Shown one piece after another: positions 23,417-32,153 of a stretch of DNA of 61,671 bases. Origin of the DNA: Candidatus Aminicenantota bacterium (GTDB lineage Bacteria; Acidobacteriota; Aminicenantia; Aminicenantales; Aminicenantaceae). A program made the position numbers and the translations under genes. The DNA lies in the NCBI GenBank assembly GCA_020348385.1, contig CP070750.1, positions 1,226,967-1,288,637 on the forward strand. Reading direction: 5' to 3'. The notes beneath the pieces were generated by a model that was not told the origin of the DNA, made no database searches, and saw only the letters and a list, made by a program, of their open reading frames with translations. How positions within the stretch are numbered: position 1 is the stretch's first letter; each line of letters starts with the position of its first letter.

Positions 23417-25289
23417 AAGCAATATTTTAAAACCTCAAAGAGTGTTGATGGGATTATTTATTCTATTATGTTTTGCTGCTTCCTATGGAAGTGCAGGCCA
23501 AGACACAGTCATCAGACAGGTCATGATAGAAACCAGGTTCATTGAAACCAGTCAATCCATGATGATGAAAATTGGGATGGCTCCCGGAGTCCACCTGGAT
23601 GAAGTTTTCGTCAAACTCCCAAAAAAGAACTTGATGCAAGCCTCATCCGGCTTTTTGCCAGAGGGCTGGGATCTCAATCCTGAAGATAACCTCCTCAGGA
23701 TTTTTGGCCCGAAGATTGAGGCTCCTCTTCATTTGAGGGTTGATCTAGGAGATTCAAAGCCTCCAAAAAAGGTTGATATTGAGGTCCTTCTCGAAAATCA
23801 AAGGCTTTTTTATAAAAAGTCAATCAAGGTGAACGAGCGTCCCGCTCTCCGTGTTTCAAATGTTCTCGACGATGTTTTAGCATTTCCTCCCATAGTCTCC
23901 CCTGGAGATACGATCGAATTCAAACCCCTTGATCCCAAAAAAACACCCATCGAAGGCAGCTGGACGGTGGCTGGTGAAATTGCATTGAGAGCATTGGAAA
24001 AGAATTGCTGGTCAGTAACTTTGCCGAAGATTTTGACTGAAGAGACATCTTTTCCTCTCTCCTATACCGATCCTTATGGGTTGACACTTTATGAAGTTGA
24101 TTCTCTTCCTGATCTTCAGATTTTCCCTCCGCTTATAGAAAATCGTCCATTCATAACAGGAATCACAAAAATGGCATTTCCAGGAGATCCCATTTGTGTC
24201 TGTGGGATATTTCCTGATATAACCTCGCGTTATGGCCTGAATCTAAACGACCAACCCATGCTCCAGCCAGTCTCATCATCCAGCCATGTGGTGGTTTTGA
24301 ATTTGCCTTATGAAATAAATCCCGGCACACAATTTATTGGAGGGAATCCCGATACAGGCTTTTATAAAGAGAACCAACTCTCATTCAATGTTGTTCAAGT
24401 CAATGGCTCTATTGACCAGAATGTCCTGATGAGAGGTCAATCCACACCTTTACACCTCTGGTTGGAGGGAACGGACGAAATCGTCCAGATCGAAATCACC
24501 AATAATACTCCCGGTATCATTTCTCTAGAAGGAGGAAATCAACAATTGATAGCCACTTCAGGTGGGGAAGAAAACAAAATCGAGAGAATGGTCAAAGGCC
24601 TAAAACGGGGAGATTTTGACATTTCCTATCAATTGGAGCTGGATTTTTGTCCATGCGAAGCTATTTCTGGTCCGAGCGACATCGCTCCGATCACACCAGA
24701 TACATACATCGGGCCGAAAAAAGTCGATGATCTACTGCCGAAATGGAAAGGGACAGGAGACATCGCAGGGGTTGCAGAAGATTTACTCAATAATCATGGG
24801 AAGGAGTTCAGATGGTCGAATGAAGGGAATCCAACAGGCATAGCGACAGTCGATGATATGATGAATACCAGAATACTCTCCTGTTTTGAATTTGTGGATT
24901 ATTGTGCTTGGATTGCAGGACCCCAGGAAACTCTCAGACTAGGAGGAAGCCCCAAAGTGAGCTTCAACAAAGCCTCGATTATCACGGAGGGAACCCAGCA
25001 GAAATGGGATGGAGTGACGCCGATTCCTCGAGGAAAAATAGTGTGCGGTTGGGGACAACCCCCCTACGATGATAGGGGCGCGATGCAACGCACTAGAGGG
25101 AATTATACCCATGTGGCCATATCATTGGGGAATGGCTATGTCATCAGCAATTCTTTAGGGAACAACATTTCTATTCAGCGCATAGAGGAATGCTTCCCCC
25201 CGGATGAATACACGGAGGTGCAGTTCGGGGATTACAACTGGAAAGCCCAACAGATGACCGAGGACCCAAGCAAAGTAAAGAAGAAGTAG
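23403..25289 (+). CDS. Large exported protein with C-terminal NlpC/P60-like domain
   Basis: A 628-residue protein with a signal peptide (VLMGLFILLCFAASYGSAG). The long middle is beta-rich, apparently several Ig-like modules, with one Cys pair (ICVCG) and another near residue 420 (DFCPCEA). The last ~150 residues look like an NlpC/P60-type Cys hydrolase: candidate nucleophile in RILSCFEFVDYC and candidate His in NYTHVAISLGNGYVIS. This is an inference from local pattern only. AAAGGAG lies 5 nt before ATG 23403. It overlaps the preceding DUF6807 gene and precedes a PadR module. Peptidoglycan or amide hydrolysis is possible. Confidence 0.55.
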   Translation: MIYLKSNILKPQRVLMGLFILLCFAASYGSAGQDTVIRQVMIETRFIETSQSMMMKIGMAPGVHLDEVFVKLPKKNLMQASSGFLPEGWDLNPEDNLLRIFGPKIEAPLHLRVDLGDSKPPKKVDIEVLLENQRLFYKKSIKVNERPALRVSNVLDDVLAFPPIVSPGDTIEFKPLDPKKTPIEGSWTVAGEIALRALEKNCWSVTLPKILTEETSFPLSYTDPYGLTLYEVDSLPDLQIFPPLIENRPFITGITKMAFPGDPICVCGIFPDITSRYGLNLNDQPMLQPVSSSSHVVVLNLPYEINPGTQFIGGNPDTGFYKENQLSFNVVQVNGSIDQNVLMRGQSTPLHLWLEGTDEIVQIEITNNTPGIISLEGGNQQLIATSGGEENKIERMVKGLKRGDFDISYQLELDFCPCEAISGPSDIAPITPDTYIGPKKVDDLLPKWKGTGDIAGVAEDLLNNHGKEFRWSNEGNPTGIATVDDMMNTRILSCFEFVDYCAWIAGPQETLRLGGSPKVSFNKASIITEGTQQKWDGVTPIPRGKIVCGWGQPPYDDRGAMQRTRGNYTHVAISLGNGYVISNSLGNNISIQRIEECFPPDEYTEVQFGDYNWKAQQMTEDPSKVKKK

Positions 25290-25336
25290 ATAAAAGCACA
25301 TGGTGAAGTGGGGCTAATCCGCTGATAAATATTTCC

Positions 25337-25365
25337 TTGACATTTCTATAGGTTTGCTATACAAA
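25337..25365 (+). promoter_or_regulatory. Promoter of PadR/permease module 2
   Basis: TTGACA (25337-25342), a 17-nt spacer and TACAAA (25360-25365). The -10 box is only a moderate match, but it lies inside the palindrome at 25357-25378, the arrangement expected for repression. Confidence 0.55.
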
Positions 25366-25378
25366 TATATATGTATAG
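25357..25378. promoter_or_regulatory. 22-bp palindrome, candidate PadR operator 2
   Basis: CTATAC and GTATAG arms enclose an AT core; only one base pair of the dyad is mismatched. Further CTATAG (25346) and CTATAC (25384) half-sites flank it. It overlaps the -10 box of the PadR gene, so autorepression is likely. Confidence 0.6.
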
Positions 25379-25410
25379 TTTTCCTATACAAAAGAACACG
25401 CGAGGCGAAC

Positions 25411-25746
25411 ATGAATCATCTGACAAAAAACGAAGAGATTATCTTGCTTTCAATTATGAGGATCGAAGATAACGCCTACGGTGTCAGCATCAAAAATCAA
25501 ATCACAGAACTCACCGGAGATGACTGGAATTATGGCCTCCTGTATGCCACATTGGATCAGTTGGTCAAAAAAGGGCTGCTTATCAAAAAGGAAGGGAAAC
25601 CCATGCCTGAACGGGGAGGACGCCGAAAAATCTTTTACACCATATCCAGAGGAGGCCATCGTGCACTGGAAGAGGCGTACAAACTGAATGTCGCACTCTG
25701 GGGCGACGTAGCCGCCATCAAGCGGACAAACGGAGAATCGGCATGA
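25411..25746 (+). CDS. PadR-family transcriptional repressor (module 2)
   Basis: A 111-residue winged-helix protein: LTKNEEIILLSIMRIEDNAYG, then LLYATLDQLVKKGLLIKK and the wing PERGGRRKIFYTISRGG. It is a clear paralogue of the regulator at 0.9 kb. ATG 25411 is used; the longer frame from 25354 would start inside the operator and lacks homology. The stop overlaps the permease start by 4 nt (ATGA). The strong dyad over the promoter supports self-repression with co-control of the permease. Confidence 0.88.
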   Translation: MNHLTKNEEIILLSIMRIEDNAYGVSIKNQITELTGDDWNYGLLYATLDQLVKKGLLIKKEGKPMPERGGRRKIFYTISRGGHRALEEAYKLNVALWGDVAAIKRTNGESA

Positions 25747-28346
25747 AAAAAAACCCGCCTCATCCACCGAAATTTCCCGAATGGATCCTCTCAAAAATAT
25801 CCTTTTGGGTAGACAAACATTCCCTACTCGATGACCTGGAACAAGAATTCTGCAAAAAACGGCTGGACCCCAGAAATAAATCTGCTGGTCTCTGGTATTG
25901 GTTTCAGGCATTTCGGACCATTCCTTCCATCCTGCTTTATGCTCTGTACAGGAATTTGGTGATGTTCAAGAATTACACGACGATCGCCCTGCGCAATATC
26001 CGCAAACACAAGATTTTTTCCTTAATCAACATCATGGGATTGGCCATCGGCATCTCATTGTGTCTTTTTGTCATAAGTTTGATCTTTTTCATGTATGGCA
26101 GCGACCGTTTCCACACAAAAAAAGACAGGATATACAGGGTCATTTCACAGACCATCACAGAACACGCCATCCATGACCGAGCGACCGCCCCGCTGCCGCT
26201 GGCGACCGAGCTGGAACAGATTCCGGGCATAGAGACGGTTGTCCGTGTCAAAAAGAATTTCGGGGGAGCGACGGTATACAAAGAAAAAGGATTCTTGATG
26301 CACGGTCTTTATGCCGAAAAAGATTTTTTTCATGTCTTCAGTTACGAGATGGAGCGGGGAGATCCGCAAACGGCGCTTGTCGAGCCCTATTCTGTTGTGC
26401 TAACTCAAGAGGTCGCGCAGAAGTTTTTCGGAGACATCGACCCCACAGGCGAAATTCTCCACATCCAGGACTTGGGGGATTTCACAGTCACTGGAGTCAT
26501 GAAAAATGTTGCCAAACTCAACACCCACATGAAATTCGAAAGTTTGGCATCTCTATCGACACTGACTTCACTGGAGAACCAAAAGAAAATCTATGCCAGC
26601 CTGACTAACTGGAAAAACCTCAATGACAACTACGTATATTTTCTTCTTCGCGAAAACGCCTCACCCCAACGGATCGAGGAGCTCCTCCCAGGAATCGCGG
26701 GAAAACATTATGGAGATACGGAAGAAGAATTCAGGTACTACCTGCAGGCTCTCACCAAGATCTCACCAGGGAAAAATCTGGGAAATAATCTCTCGACTAT
26801 GCCCATTCCGACCGAAGCTCCTTTGTTTCTATCGCTCATCGCCTTGGTCATCATGGTCATCGCCTGTTTCAACTACACCAATTTATCTCTGGCAAAGGCC
26901 CTTTCCCGGGCCAAAGAGGTGGGTATCCGGAAAACCATCGGAGCCAACCGATTCAAGCTCATCACTCAATTCATCGGAGAATCCATCACCTATGCCCTGT
27001 TTGCCCTTGTAGTGGCCATTTTTCTGTACAAACTCCTGCTCCCTCAATTTTTCCAATCGATTCTCCTGCATGTCGATTTGGAAAACCTCGGATTCACATT
27101 GGTCTTGTCCTTTATTCTGTTTTCCCTGTTCATCGGTTTTGTTGCAGGGATTGTTCCAGCTATACTCATATCGAAATTCAATCCCACAGAAGTCCTGAAA
27201 GATATCACCAAAACAAAGATATTTTCCAGGGTCAATCTGCGCCGGGCCCTTGTGGTTATCCAGTTCTTCATTTCTTTTATTTTCATCATCACCACGTTCG
27301 TTTTGTTCAAGCAGATTCATTTTCAAAAAAATATCGATCTTGGATTCCAAACGGAAAACATTCTGAATGTCGAACTCCAAGGAACGGACTATGATATTTT
27401 CAGACAGGAAATTGCCAATCACCCGGGAATATCAGCGGTTTCAGCCAGCGCATTCATCCCTTGCACCGGAATGGCATGGTTGGAGAGGGCCAAATGTTCG
27501 GAAAGCGCAGAATACTTTGCTATCGATTTCATGTCCATCGATCGTCATTATATTCCAAATCTAGGGCTAGAACTTGTTGCTGGTAGAAATTTTCCGGTGA
27601 CCACAGATCCCAACAAAGAAAAGTTCGTCATTCTCAATGAGTTGGCCGTGGAGCGATTCGGATTTATTTCTCCTGTGGATGCGATCGGCCAAACCGTCAT
27701 CTTCGATGAAAAGAACCAACTGGAAGTCATCGGCGTGGTCAATAATTTTCTTTCAAGAATTACACAGAATCAGGCTACTCCAATGGTGTTGAGGGTGGTT
27801 CCCGAGTATTTCGAGTATGCCAACTTGAAGATAAGGACAGATGATGTGGAACCAATCCTCCTATTTCTTGAAACAAAGTGGAAAGAACTTCAGCCCTATC
27901 GTCCATTTCGGTTTGCCTTCCTCGAGGACCAACTGGAAGACTATTATACAGGGACAGATAATGCGCTGCAGGGCATAAGCTTTGTCACGTTTTTAGCCGT
28001 TTTGATCGCCTTTTTCGGTCTGTTGGGTATGGTCATATATGACACCGAAGCAAGAGTTAAAGAAATCGGCATCCGGAAAGTTATGGGAGCCTCGGTATGG
28101 GATATCATCAAGGTTACATCGAAAAGCTTTATATTCCTATTGCTGTTGGCCACCACACTGGCCATTCCTGTGGCCTGGTTTGCGAATTATATGTTATTAC
28201 AGAGTATCGCTAACCATATCACACTGGGATTCGGGATTTTTGCCCAGGGATTGTTGATCATGTTTGCGCTGGGTTTTCTGATTATCTTTTCTCAGACCAT
28301 CAAAGCTGCCTCCGGCGATCCTGTGGATTCTTTGCGGTATGAGTAA
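25743..28346 (+). CDS. ADOP-type duplicated MacB/FtsX permease with prefix domain (2)
   Basis: An 867-residue inner-membrane protein. The soluble prefix (residues 1-75, ending WYWFQAFRTIPSILLY) is followed by a membrane helix, a MacB-like periplasmic core, FtsX domain 1 with AKEVGIRKTIGANRFK, a second periplasmic domain, and FtsX domain 2 with VKEIGIRKVMGASVWD. Membrane segments are strongly hydrophobic (FLSLIALVIMVIACFNYTNL; GISFVTFLAVLIAFFGLLGM). No ATPase partner is nearby. Translational coupling to PadR 2 is evident. The substrate is unknown; efflux or cell-envelope stress relief is the family expectation. Confidence 0.88.
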   Translation: MKKNPPHPPKFPEWILSKISFWVDKHSLLDDLEQEFCKKRLDPRNKSAGLWYWFQAFRTIPSILLYALYRNLVMFKNYTTIALRNIRKHKIFSLINIMGLAIGISLCLFVISLIFFMYGSDRFHTKKDRIYRVISQTITEHAIHDRATAPLPLATELEQIPGIETVVRVKKNFGGATVYKEKGFLMHGLYAEKDFFHVFSYEMERGDPQTALVEPYSVVLTQEVAQKFFGDIDPTGEILHIQDLGDFTVTGVMKNVAKLNTHMKFESLASLSTLTSLENQKKIYASLTNWKNLNDNYVYFLLRENASPQRIEELLPGIAGKHYGDTEEEFRYYLQALTKISPGKNLGNNLSTMPIPTEAPLFLSLIALVIMVIACFNYTNLSLAKALSRAKEVGIRKTIGANRFKLITQFIGESITYALFALVVAIFLYKLLLPQFFQSILLHVDLENLGFTLVLSFILFSLFIGFVAGIVPAILISKFNPTEVLKDITKTKIFSRVNLRRALVVIQFFISFIFIITTFVLFKQIHFQKNIDLGFQTENILNVELQGTDYDIFRQEIANHPGISAVSASAFIPCTGMAWLERAKCSESAEYFAIDFMSIDRHYIPNLGLELVAGRNFPVTTDPNKEKFVILNELAVERFGFISPVDAIGQTVIFDEKNQLEVIGVVNNFLSRITQNQATPMVLRVVPEYFEYANLKIRTDDVEPILLFLETKWKELQPYRPFRFAFLEDQLEDYYTGTDNALQGISFVTFLAVLIAFFGLLGMVIYDTEARVKEIGIRKVMGASVWDIIKVTSKSFIFLLLLATTLAIPVAWFANYMLLQSIANHITLGFGIFAQGLLIMFALGFLIIFSQTIKAASGDPVDSLRYE

Positions 28347-28351
28347 ACTTT

Positions 28352-29296
28352 TCAAAATTTATCTTGATAACCGCTTTTCTTTAAAAATTCTTTGTAATCG
28401 GTAATCGCTAAAATGTCCTGAACGGCTTTTTCCTTATTCTCCATACGATTGTAGTAGGCCTCGGCAATCCTGGCCCCGATGATATAGCCGAGGTGAGGCG
28501 GCTGCTCCGGATCAGCAGGTTTTCCCCACATCCAATCACCGGGATTCCGATCGTTCATCTCTACTTGGAATCGCTGCCAAAGACGCTTTTCGTTCTGAAC
28601 GCAGTAATCCCAACTTTCTTTATGGGTGTGACCGCCTGCGGAGAGAAGTGTTAGAAAGTACGCAGTCCCCTCTCTTATCGATAACGCCAATAGACTCATC
28701 TTCGGGCCAAATATGGCCTGGAATTCCTCCATTCCGATTGTCAATGCCTGCTGGACATGAATCGTCTCATGCACGAGAAGAAGATGGATATTTTCAATAT
28801 CCTTATCCAACTCGGACATCGAGATCATCAACCCGTATTCAGAAGGTTCTCCCAAAGAACCGGGATTAGGCCCAACAAGATAATAGACATGCATAAACAT
28901 AGCATTTGGGATGATCTTTTTTAGTTCTGCAAACGCCTCTCGTATCTTTTTCTCCTGCCGAGCCAGTTGTTTTGGCAAATCAATAAGCGAATCATACGCT
29001 TCTTTTCGTTCTTTAATTGCCTCGATAAAGTCTTCGACTTTGACTCCCTTTTCCCTGATAAACTCTTTCAATCCTGGGGAAGCTTTATCCATATATTCTG
29101 TTTGAATAACTTCTGCCCAATCACCTTTTGCCTTGAGTTTATCCATCGCTCGCAGAAAATTTTTGACATCGTCATCAATCAGCCGAATTTCAGCGGGATC
29201 GTCAGTCAGTTCTAAATCCAGCTGCGTTTGTAAGTAGGGCCCAAAAAATGCAACGGCCATGATCAACGCAACCGAAATTCTGAAACACTTTTTCAT
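28352..29296 (-). CDS. Exported zinc-dependent protease-like protein (DUF2268/GldB type)
   Basis: A 314-residue protein with an N-terminal hydrophobic segment (ISVALIMAVAFFGPYL). A zinc-peptidase motif HETIHVQQ is seen in LLVHETIHVQQALTIG, with a likely third ligand Glu in LSIREGTAYFLTLL. The helical region before it (LKEFIREKGVKVEDFIEAI) resembles DUF2268/GldB-like proteins. It probably acts in the periplasm or on the outer surface. It converges on the permease gene, leaving only 5 nt. Catalysis is inferred from the HExxH-type motif alone. Confidence 0.7.
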   Translation of the reverse strand: MKKCFRISVALIMAVAFFGPYLQTQLDLELTDDPAEIRLIDDDVKNFLRAMDKLKAKGDWAEVIQTEYMDKASPGLKEFIREKGVKVEDFIEAIKERKEAYDSLIDLPKQLARQEKKIREAFAELKKIIPNAMFMHVYYLVGPNPGSLGEPSEYGLMISMSELDKDIENIHLLLVHETIHVQQALTIGMEEFQAIFGPKMSLLALSIREGTAYFLTLLSAGGHTHKESWDYCVQNEKRLWQRFQVEMNDRNPGDWMWGKPADPEQPPHLGYIIGARIAEAYYNRMENKEKAVQDILAITDYKEFLKKSGYQDKF

Positions 29297-29723
29297 TTTT
29301 ACCTCCTTTGCTGAGTTCCCAATCTTTATACAATTTTTTGTATTATATCCGGATATTCTTCATTTATTATGCAGCGGACAAGAGACATCTTAACCATCCA
29401 GTCGGGATTATTCATCCCTAATAAATGCAATAGTGAATTTTGTCTGTCAAGCTAAAAATTCCTAAAGAAGATATCTTTTTATGTTCAAATGATCATGAAA
29501 GAGAAGAATATTAATTCTCTCGAACAAGGAGGATTTCCGTTGACAAAGATGAAAGGATTTACAAGCTCGACGTTGCCGATCAATTTAAACTTCTACAAAA
29601 ATATAAAGCTTTCTTGATAACTCGGCCATTTTTTAAATGTAACCTTTCTCCGCTGTTTTTAATATAAAAGAGTAAGATGAGTGCTCAAAAACGCACAATT
29701 AGATTTTATGCCAGGAGGAAATC
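29297..29723. other. 427-bp divergent spacer
   Basis: This AT-rich spacer separates two divergent genes and must hold both promoters, but I found no confident -35/-10 pair. A 25-codon open frame (29540-29617, TTG start, internal ATG at 29549) follows a strong AAGGAGG; it has no recognisable product and may be chance. No RNA gene or repeat is evident. Confidence 0.4.
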
Positions 29724-32093
29724 GTGATCAAAAGTTACATAAAATCAGCGCTGCGGAGTTTGAGGAAACGCAAAGCTTTTTCTCTTATCAACTTATCGGG
29801 TCTCGCTATCGGGATAACAGCCTGTATGCTGATAGGCCTCTGGGTACGGCATGAACTTTCCTATGATCGTTTTCTTGAAAACAATGAGCGTGTGTTTCGT
29901 GTGGCCCTCCGTTTCGATCTTCCTGACGTACATACCACTATACCTAACACACCAGCCCCTTTTGCCAAAACACTCAGGGATACCTACCCTGAGGTCAGGA
30001 ATGCTGTGCGTGTTTTGGGCCCGAGGGCCGTGGCTGTAAACCATGAAACGAACAGTTACCTTGAGCTACAATTCCTCTGGGCCGATTCAGGCTTTTTCAG
30101 CATGTTTCCCTATCCATCGATTGAGGGGGATGTATCCCTTGCCGAACCTGATTCACTCGTGATAACTCAGTCCATGGGAGAGAAATATTTCTCCGGTAAG
30201 AATCCTGTTGGCCTGACCATTCAGGCTGGAGAAAAGCTGTACCGGATCACCGGTGTCATTGCGGATGTTCCGGACAATACACATCTTCCCTTCGATTTTG
30301 TGGCATCACTAGTCGGAATGCGGCAGGGCGAAGAGATATCCTGGAGCTATAACAATGTCACAACCTATGTCGAAGTCAAGGACAGAGGGCAAGCGAAATC
30401 TCTCGAGACGAAACTCCCTCAGCTCGTCCAGGATAAAATAGCTCCCGGGTATGAAAGGGCCCTCGGAAAAAAACTCGGGCCCGAAGAGCAGGCTTTTTAT
30501 CTTCAGCCGATCGCTGGCGTTCATCTCGGCCAGGGCCTCCCGGTCAAAATAGGCAGCCGGGGCAGCCTGAATTACGTAAAGCTTTTTTCCCTCCTGGCAT
30601 TCTTCATCCTTTTGCTGGCCTGCATCAATTTCATCAATCTGACTACGGCCCGCGCTGCGGAACGGGCCCGTGAAGTCGGGCTGCGCAAAACCATCGGAGC
30701 CAGCCGCCGTCAGCTCGTGTTCCAGTTCATGGGAGAGTCGGTCATGATGAGCCTGACAGCCATGCCTTTGGCCATCGGGACTGTTCTTCTCATTCTTCCC
30801 GCCTTCAACCAACTGTCCGGAAAAAAGCTCCGCATACTTTTCAGCAGTTCCGATCTACTGGTCTGGTTAGGCCTGGCTGTTCTAGTCGGATTATTATCCG
30901 GAGTCTATCCATCTCTTGTGCTCAGCCGGTTCGAGCCATCTCGGGTGGTGAAAAGAATGACCGCGAGTTTCGGGAGCGGTTTGCTTCGCAAAGGGCTTGT
31001 CGTTTTTCAATTCGTCATATCCATTTCTTTGATCGCAGGGACTTTAGTTGTCCAGCGGCAACTGGATTACATGCAGTCGAAGAGCCTTGGATTCCAGAAA
31101 GAACATATTTTGGTGATAAAAAAAGCGAATGTATTGAAGGAGCAGCAGGGAGCATTCAAGCAGGAGATCCTAAGGGAATCAGATATCCTATCGGCGTCCG
31201 GATCCTATTCGCTGCCTGGCTCCTTTTTTGTTTCCTCCTTGTATCGGCCCTTTGGATCAACCGCTGATATGGACCGCCAGTTGAACTACACGTGGGTGGA
31301 CGAGGACTTCGTCGAAACGCTCGGGATTGAAATTCTCGAAGGAAGAGATTTTTCGTCAGAATATACGACCGATGAATACGCTGTCCTGCTCAACCAAAAG
31401 GCCGTCGATGCCTTTGGATGGGATGACCCTGTCGGAAAACGCCTAGCACAGGGATCCGGCCAGAACGTCTGGACCGTTGTGGGCGTGATGAAAGATTTTC
31501 ATTTCAAGTCCCTTCACCAGGAAATAAGGCCACTCGCTCTCTTCTTCAGGCCCAATCAGCAATTCGTGAGCGTACAGATCCAGTCGGAAAATATCCCTCA
31601 GGTTCTGGCCATCCTGAAGGGAACGTGGAAAGAATTTGCTCCGAGTATGCCTTTCACTTATTCCTTCCTGGATGAAGATTTCGATGCCCTCTACCGCTCC
31701 GAGGTTCGATTGAAGCAGTTGTTCTATGCGTTTACTTTTGTCGCTATCTTCATCGCCTGTCTTGGCTTGCTTGGACTGGCTGCCTTCACGGCAGAGAGGC
31801 GAACGAAGGAGATCGGCATCCGGAAAGTACTTGGCGCTCCTATGACCGGCATCGTCATACTGCTCGTCAAAGATTTCCTGAAATGGATCGGAATCGCTTC
31901 CGCTGTCGCGCTCCCCTGTGCCTATTTCCTGATGCAGGGATGGCTGCAGAATTTTGCCTATCGTGTAAGCATCGGCATCGACATATTTGTTATCGCCGGA
32001 ACGCTAACGATCCTGATAGCCATAGCAACCGTGAGCTTCCACTCCGTCAGGACTGCTCTTATCGATCCCATCAAGAACTTACACGACGAATAG
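29724..32093 (+). CDS. ADOP-like duplicated MacB/FtsX permease without prefix (3)
   Basis: A 789-residue inner-membrane protein that begins directly at the first membrane helix (SLINLSGLAIGITACMLIGL). The periplasmic core (LSYDRFLENNERVFRV), FtsX domain 1 with REVGLRKTIGASRRQ, a second core, and FtsX domain 2 with KEIGIRKVLGAPMTG follow. Unlike the other three it lacks the soluble prefix and has no PadR neighbour, so its regulation probably differs. The start is GTG at 29724 behind CCAGGAGGAAATC. No ABC ATPase gene is nearby. Confidence 0.88.
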   Translation: MIKSYIKSALRSLRKRKAFSLINLSGLAIGITACMLIGLWVRHELSYDRFLENNERVFRVALRFDLPDVHTTIPNTPAPFAKTLRDTYPEVRNAVRVLGPRAVAVNHETNSYLELQFLWADSGFFSMFPYPSIEGDVSLAEPDSLVITQSMGEKYFSGKNPVGLTIQAGEKLYRITGVIADVPDNTHLPFDFVASLVGMRQGEEISWSYNNVTTYVEVKDRGQAKSLETKLPQLVQDKIAPGYERALGKKLGPEEQAFYLQPIAGVHLGQGLPVKIGSRGSLNYVKLFSLLAFFILLLACINFINLTTARAAERAREVGLRKTIGASRRQLVFQFMGESVMMSLTAMPLAIGTVLLILPAFNQLSGKKLRILFSSSDLLVWLGLAVLVGLLSGVYPSLVLSRFEPSRVVKRMTASFGSGLLRKGLVVFQFVISISLIAGTLVVQRQLDYMQSKSLGFQKEHILVIKKANVLKEQQGAFKQEILRESDILSASGSYSLPGSFFVSSLYRPFGSTADMDRQLNYTWVDEDFVETLGIEILEGRDFSSEYTTDEYAVLLNQKAVDAFGWDDPVGKRLAQGSGQNVWTVVGVMKDFHFKSLHQEIRPLALFFRPNQQFVSVQIQSENIPQVLAILKGTWKEFAPSMPFTYSFLDEDFDALYRSEVRLKQLFYAFTFVAIFIACLGLLGLAAFTAERRTKEIGIRKVLGAPMTGIVILLVKDFLKWIGIASAVALPCAYFLMQGWLQNFAYRVSIGIDIFVIAGTLTILIAIATVSFHSVRTALIDPIKNLHDE

Positions 32094-32153
32094 GGCTAGA
32101 TAAGCCTTTCCGGCTGTCGATCCAAATGGCAAACAGTCTGCTCTTACGGACAG

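Noticed and set aside
29540..29617. 25-codon open frame behind a strong AAGGAGG
   Set aside because: Too short and without features or a promoter I can support; noted only in the spacer description.
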